Source: SIO4C1 sp039180385 (GTDB lineage: Bacteria; Cyanobacteriota; Cyanobacteriia; Phormidesmidales; Phormidesmidaceae). From it: a stretch of 8,095 bases of DNA. A model generated the notes under the pieces. That model was not told the origin of the DNA, searched no databases, and saw nothing but the letters and a program-made list of their open reading frames with translations. Each line of letters starts with the position of its first letter. The stretch's first letter is position 1. The position numbers and the translations under genes were made by a program. Of the stretch, positions 5,532 to 8,095 are shown in pieces. Location: contig JBCDDJ010000309.1 in the NCBI GenBank assembly GCA_039180385.1, positions 1 through 8,095 of the forward strand, in the 5' to 3' direction.

Positions 5532-7218
5532 TGCATCTTTGGAGGTGACCCCTCCCAGCCTTCAGCCCCAGCCAGGGGCCCCAGACAACTGGCGCAGGTT
5601 TTTTAGCTTCAGCACCGATCACAAGGTGATTGGCATTCAGTATATTGTCGTCGCCTTTGTTTTCTTTTTGTTTGCCGGGCTGTTAGCCATGGTGATGCGG
5701 GGGGAGTTGATTACCCCCGACGCTGACCTGGTCGATCGCACCGTTTACAATGGCCTATTCACCATGCACGGCACGCTCATGCTGTTCATGTGGACCTTTC
5801 CCATGCTGAATGGGCTGGCCAACTACCTGGTGCCGCTGATGATTGGGGCGCGGGATATGGCTTTTCCCCGGTTGAATGCTGCCGCGTTTTGGCTGGTGCC
5901 GGTGTTTGGCGTCATTTTGACGGTCAGTTTCTTTGTGCCGGGGGGGCCGTCTCAGTCTGGCTGGTGGGCCTATCCACCGGTGAGTTTGCAAAACCCCACT
6001 GGCAATCTGATCAACGGTCAGTCGCTCTGGATACTGGCGGTGGCCCTATCGGGTATCTCCTCCATCATGGGTGCAGTCAATATTGTCACCACCATTTTTA
6101 CAATGCGGGCACCGGGCATGGGCTGGTTCAAAATGCCCGCGTTTTGCTGGACGGTCCTCTCCGCCCAGATTATCCAGCTGGTCGGCCTACCGGCTTTGAC
6201 CGCAGGGGCGGTCATGCTGCTGCTCGATCTCACCGTCGGCACCAGCTTTTTTGAACCGTCTCGCGGCGGTGACCCGGTCCTTTATCAGCATTTCTTTTGG
6301 TTTTATTCTCACCCGGCGGTGTACGTGATTATCCTGCCGATTTTTGGGGTGTTCTCAGAGGTGTTTCCGGTCTATGCCCGTAAGCCGCTGTTTGGCTACA
6401 AAGTGGTGGCGGTGTCCTCTTTGGTGATCACGGGCCTGAGCCTGATTGTGTGGGTACACCACATGTTTGCCAGCGGCACCCCCGGCTGGATGCGGATGTT
6501 GTTTATGTTCACCACCATGGCGATTTCGGTGCCCACTGGCATTAAGGTGTTTGCCTGGGTGGCGACGGTGTGGGGCGGTAAGCTGCGGCTGACCTCGGCC
6601 ATGCTGTTTGGCCTGGGGGGGCTTTCGATGTTTCTGTTTGCTGGCATTACTGGCATTATGCTGTCGTCGGCCCCCTTTGATATTCACGTAAACAACACCT
6701 ATTTTGTGGTGGGGCATTTTCACTATGTGATTAATGGGGCGGTGGTAATGGGCTTTTATGCGGCCATTTACCACTGGTTTCCAAAGATGACCGGGCGCAT
6801 GTATTACGAAGGTTTGGGGAAACTGCACTTTGCTCTGACCTTTATTGGGGCCAATCTGATTTTTTTACCGATGCATCCCTTAGGGCTACAGGGCATGCCC
6901 CGGCGGGTGGCGTCTTACGACCCAGAGTTTGCGTTTTGGAATGTTTTAGCCAGCCTGGGCGGGTTTTTACTCGGGGTCTCGACCCTGCCCTTTATCTTAA
7001 ATATGCTGAGTTCTTGGACCCAGGGAGAGAAAGCTGGGGACAATCCCTGGCGGGCGATCGGGCTAGAGTGGCTGGTGTCTTCGCCCCCGCCCCACGAAAA
7101 TTTTGATGAGATTCCAGTGGTGGTGTCGATGCCTTATGGCTACGGCAGCGGTGAGCCTTTGGTGGCCAATGATCTAACGAATAGTTCGACGAAGGAGTTA
7201 GCCAGTGAGCACAGCTAA
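5524..7218 (+). CDS. ctaD: Heme-copper oxidase subunit I, A2 type (ARTO-like)
   Basis: The 564-residue catalytic subunit reduces oxygen to water at the heme/CuB centre and pumps protons; it is an integral membrane protein of full family length. Visible ligands are His82 (low-spin heme, FTMHGTLMLF), His263 with Tyr267 (CuB and cross-linked Tyr, YSHPAVY), His312-His313 (CuB), His398 (high-spin heme) and His400 (low-spin heme) in GHFHYV. Lys341 (PTGIKVFAW) marks the K channel and Asp111 (GARDMAFPRLN) the D channel. Arg460-Arg461 (GMPRR) are the heme-propionate arginines. Glu of the classical GHPEVY motif is Ala265, and Tyr261-Ser262 precede His263, which defines the A2 subtype. Asn390-Asn391 replace the His-Asp that bind Mg near CuA in cytochrome c oxidases, matching the altered subunit II. 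The start overlaps ctaC by eight bases and the end overlaps ctaE by 14. No frameshift or truncation is seen. Confidence 0.97.
   Translation: MSNASLEVTPPSLQPQPGAPDNWRRFFSFSTDHKVIGIQYIVVAFVFFLFAGLLAMVMRGELITPDADLVDRTVYNGLFTMHGTLMLFMWTFPMLNGLANYLVPLMIGARDMAFPRLNAAAFWLVPVFGVILTVSFFVPGGPSQSGWWAYPPVSLQNPTGNLINGQSLWILAVALSGISSIMGAVNIVTTIFTMRAPGMGWFKMPAFCWTVLSAQIIQLVGLPALTAGAVMLLLDLTVGTSFFEPSRGGDPVLYQHFFWFYSHPAVYVIILPIFGVFSEVFPVYARKPLFGYKVVAVSSLVITGLSLIVWVHHMFASGTPGWMRMLFMFTTMAISVPTGIKVFAWVATVWGGKLRLTSAMLFGLGGLSMFLFAGITGIMLSSAPFDIHVNNTYFVVGHFHYVINGAVVMGFYAAIYHWFPKMTGRMYYEGLGKLHFALTFIGANLIFLPMHPLGLQGMPRRVASYDPEFAFWNVLASLGGFLLGVSTLPFILNMLSSWTQGEKAGDNPWRAIGLEWLVSSPPPHENFDEIPVVVSMPYGYGSGEPLVANDLTNSSTKELASEHS
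7192..7197 (+). promoter_or_regulatory. Ribosome-binding site deciding the ctaE GTG start
   Basis: AAGGAG lies seven bases before the GTG at 7205, within the last codons of ctaD. It supports the overlapping GTG start over the downstream ATG at 7283, which would shorten the N-terminus to just before helix 1. Confidence 0.8.
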
Positions 7219-7810
7219 TCTTGAACCCACCGTTGATGCGACGGTTGCCCAGGGCGTAGCCCATGAAGAAGAAGACCATCGCATGTTTGGCTTCATTGTC
7301 TTTCTGCTCTCAGAAAGTGTTATTTTCATCAGCTTTTTTGTGGGCTACATCGTCTACAAGACTAGCGTGGCAGATTGGCTGCCGGTTGGCGTTGATGGGT
7401 TAGAGATTCGCGAACCGTTTATCAACACGATTGTGCTGGTCTCTAGCAGCTTTGTGATCTACTTTGCCGAGCGGTTTTTACACAAAGAGAATCTGTGGGG
7501 TTTCCGAGCCTTTTGGCTGTTGACCATGGCCATGGGCAGCTTCTTTCTCTATGGTCAGGCAGTGGAGTGGATGAGCCTACCCTTTGGCTTTAAGTCGGGG
7601 GTGTTTGGTGGCACGTTTTATCTGTTGACTGGCTTTCACGGACTGCATGTTTTAACCGGGGTGCTGCTCCAGAGCATTATGCTGGGCCGCTCTTTTCTCC
7701 CCAACAACTACGCCGGCGGAGAGTACGGTGTCCAGGCGACTTCTTTGTTCTGGCACTTTGTTGATGTGATCTGGATTGTGTTGTTTATCTTGATTTATGT
7801 TTGGCAGTAG
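7205..7810 (+). CDS. ctaE: Heme-copper oxidase subunit III
   Basis: The 201-residue protein is the five-helix form of subunit III, which stabilises subunit I and supports proton uptake but carries no redox metal. Helices lie near 28-51, 71-88, 102-117, 133-157 and 180-199. Family landmarks are Ser-Glu37-Ser in helix 1, Ala-Glu-Arg (88-90) after helix 2, Gly-Phe-His145-Gly-Leu-His148-Val-Leu-Thr-Gly in helix 4, and Trp-His184-Phe-Val-Asp187-Val-Ile-Trp in helix 5. Length is normal for bacterial five-helix subunits. It starts with GTG behind a strong AAGGAG and overlaps the end of ctaD by 14 bases, so its translation is probably coupled. It is the last gene of the compact operon; the next gene begins 199 bases later, beyond two palindromic elements. 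Confidence 0.95.
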   Translation: MSTANLEPTVDATVAQGVAHEEEDHRMFGFIVFLLSESVIFISFFVGYIVYKTSVADWLPVGVDGLEIREPFINTIVLVSSSFVIYFAERFLHKENLWGFRAFWLLTMAMGSFFLYGQAVEWMSLPFGFKSGVFGGTFYLLTGFHGLHVLTGVLLQSIMLGRSFLPNNYAGGEYGVQATSLFWHFVDVIWIVLFILIYVWQ

Positions 7811-7843
7811 GTCCCTAAGGAACAAGAGTTATATAAAGTATCT

Positions 7844-7941
7844 GGTCAATCCCCTCCTCGGGAGGGGTGCCTGCAAGGCGGGGTGGGTTGACCTTTAGCG
7901 CTATCCATCGAGACCCACCCCGTTGCCCCTCCCAGGAGGGG
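7844..7941. repeat. 98-bp composite palindrome, MITE-like extragenic repeat
   Basis: CCCCTCC-TCG-GGAGGGG (7851-7867) and CCCCTCC-CA-GGAGGGG (7926-7941) are each self-complementary hairpins and are also complementary to each other. Inside them, CGGGGTGGGT (7879-7888) pairs with ACCCACCCCG (7913-7922). GGTCAA (7844-7849) can pair with TTGACC (7888-7893). The element can fold as one long cruciform or as small hairpins. Similar CCCCTCC/GGAGGGG intergenic repeats are, to my knowledge, dispersed in many cyanobacterial genomes. No transposase or clear target duplication is visible. It may stabilise or terminate the oxidase mRNA. Confidence 0.75.
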
Positions 7942-7951
7942 ATAACGTATC

Positions 7952-7988
7952 GGATTTCAGATTGAATGCCTAATTTAATCTGAAATCC
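7952..7988. repeat. Perfect 12-bp inverted repeat before the GMC gene
   Basis: GGATTTCAGATT (7952-7963) and AATCTGAAATCC (7977-7988) are exact reverse complements. With a G-T wobble and two A-T pairs the stem can grow to 15 pairs around the loop TGCCTAA. No T-run follows on the plus strand, so it is not a classical terminator. It ends 21 bases before the GMC start codon and just before its ribosome-binding site, where a hairpin or bound regulator could affect expression. Confidence 0.65.
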
Positions 7989-7998
7989 TAACCCTCAT

Positions 7999-8003
7999 AG
8001 GAG
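7999..8003 (+). promoter_or_regulatory. Ribosome-binding site of the GMC oxidoreductase gene
   Basis: AGGAG stands six bases before the ATG at 8010, an ideal spacing. This fixes the start of the partial gene. Confidence 0.8.
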
Positions 8004-8009
8004 ACATCT

Positions 8010-8095
8010 ATGATTATTGATGACCAGCACTACGACATCATCATTGTGGGCACCGGGGCTGGCGGCGGCACGCTGGCCCAAAAGCTGGCTCCCAC
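8010..8095 (+). CDS. GMC family FAD-dependent oxidoreductase, N-terminus (partial)
   Basis: Only 28 codons are present before the window ends. They read Met-Ile-Ile-Asp-Asp-Gln-His and continue as Tyr-Asp-Ile-Ile-Ile-Val-Gly-Thr-Gly-Ala-Gly-Gly-Gly-Thr-Leu-Ala, a beta strand followed by the Gly-x-Gly-x-x-Gly dinucleotide fold that binds FAD. The phrase GTGAGGGTLAQKLAP is typical of glucose-methanol-choline (GMC) oxidoreductases, which oxidise alcohol groups of sugars, sterols or choline-like substrates. The substrate cannot be judged from this fragment, and another FAD-dependent oxidoreductase family remains possible. No signal peptide precedes the fold. It lies in the same direction as the oxidase operon, 199 bases downstream, so co-regulation is possible but not shown. 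Confidence 0.75.
   Translation, partial: MIIDDQHYDIIIVGTGAGGGTLAQKLAP

Noticed and set aside
5524..7218. Possible decay or frameshift in the oxidase because of replaced motif residues
   Set aside because: The frame is intact over 564 codons and all heme and CuB ligands remain, so the substitutions look functional.

Overview
This window looks like chromosomal DNA from a cyanobacterium, possibly a Leptolyngbya-like one. The evidence is four copies of the cyanobacterial HIP1 octamer GCGATCGC (2499, 2901, 4101, 4659), an alternative-oxidase cluster of cyanobacterial type, a PEP-CTERM surface protein, and a G+C-rich dispersed palindrome of a kind common between cyanobacterial genes. The species-level guess is inference only.

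Layout. Positions 1-675 (minus strand, running off the left edge) encode the N-terminal 225 residues of a protein with cyclic-nucleotide-binding-like folds, probably the regulatory front end of a HetC/HlyB-like ABC exporter. Positions 676-2156 are a 1.5-kb spacer with no convincing gene. It holds an 18-bp hairpin followed by a T-run (1181-1230), a perfect 20-bp palindrome (1711-1730) and several short direct repeats. Positions 2157-2957 encode a secreted PEP-CTERM protein, ended by a clear intrinsic terminator (3001-3024). Positions 2958-3441 are a structured leader region before the main operon.

The main operon (3442-7810, plus strand) has five tightly packed genes: two paralogous four-helix DUF2231 membrane proteins, then heme-copper oxidase subunits II (ctaC), I (ctaD) and III (ctaE). 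Four of the five genes overlap a neighbour or are nearly contiguous, which implies co-transcription and translational coupling. Subunit II has lost most CuA ligands (two Cys, one His and one Met replaced), and subunit I has Asn-Asn where cytochrome c oxidases carry the His-Asp pair of the Mg site. The redox core in subunit I (heme a, heme a3, CuB, cross-linked Tyr, K-channel Lys, D-channel Asp) is intact. The complex therefore looks like the cyanobacterial alternative respiratory terminal oxidase (ARTO), an A2-type (YSHPxV) oxidase probably fed by quinol or another non-cytochrome-c donor.

The two DUF2231 proteins share four histidines at matching positions, which makes them candidate heme or quinone-handling partners. 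After a 199-bp gap holding a 98-bp composite palindrome and a separate 12-bp inverted repeat, a GMC-family FAD oxidoreductase begins at 8010 and runs off the right edge. Its position suggests, without proving, a route from an oxidised substrate through membrane carriers to the CuA-less oxidase.
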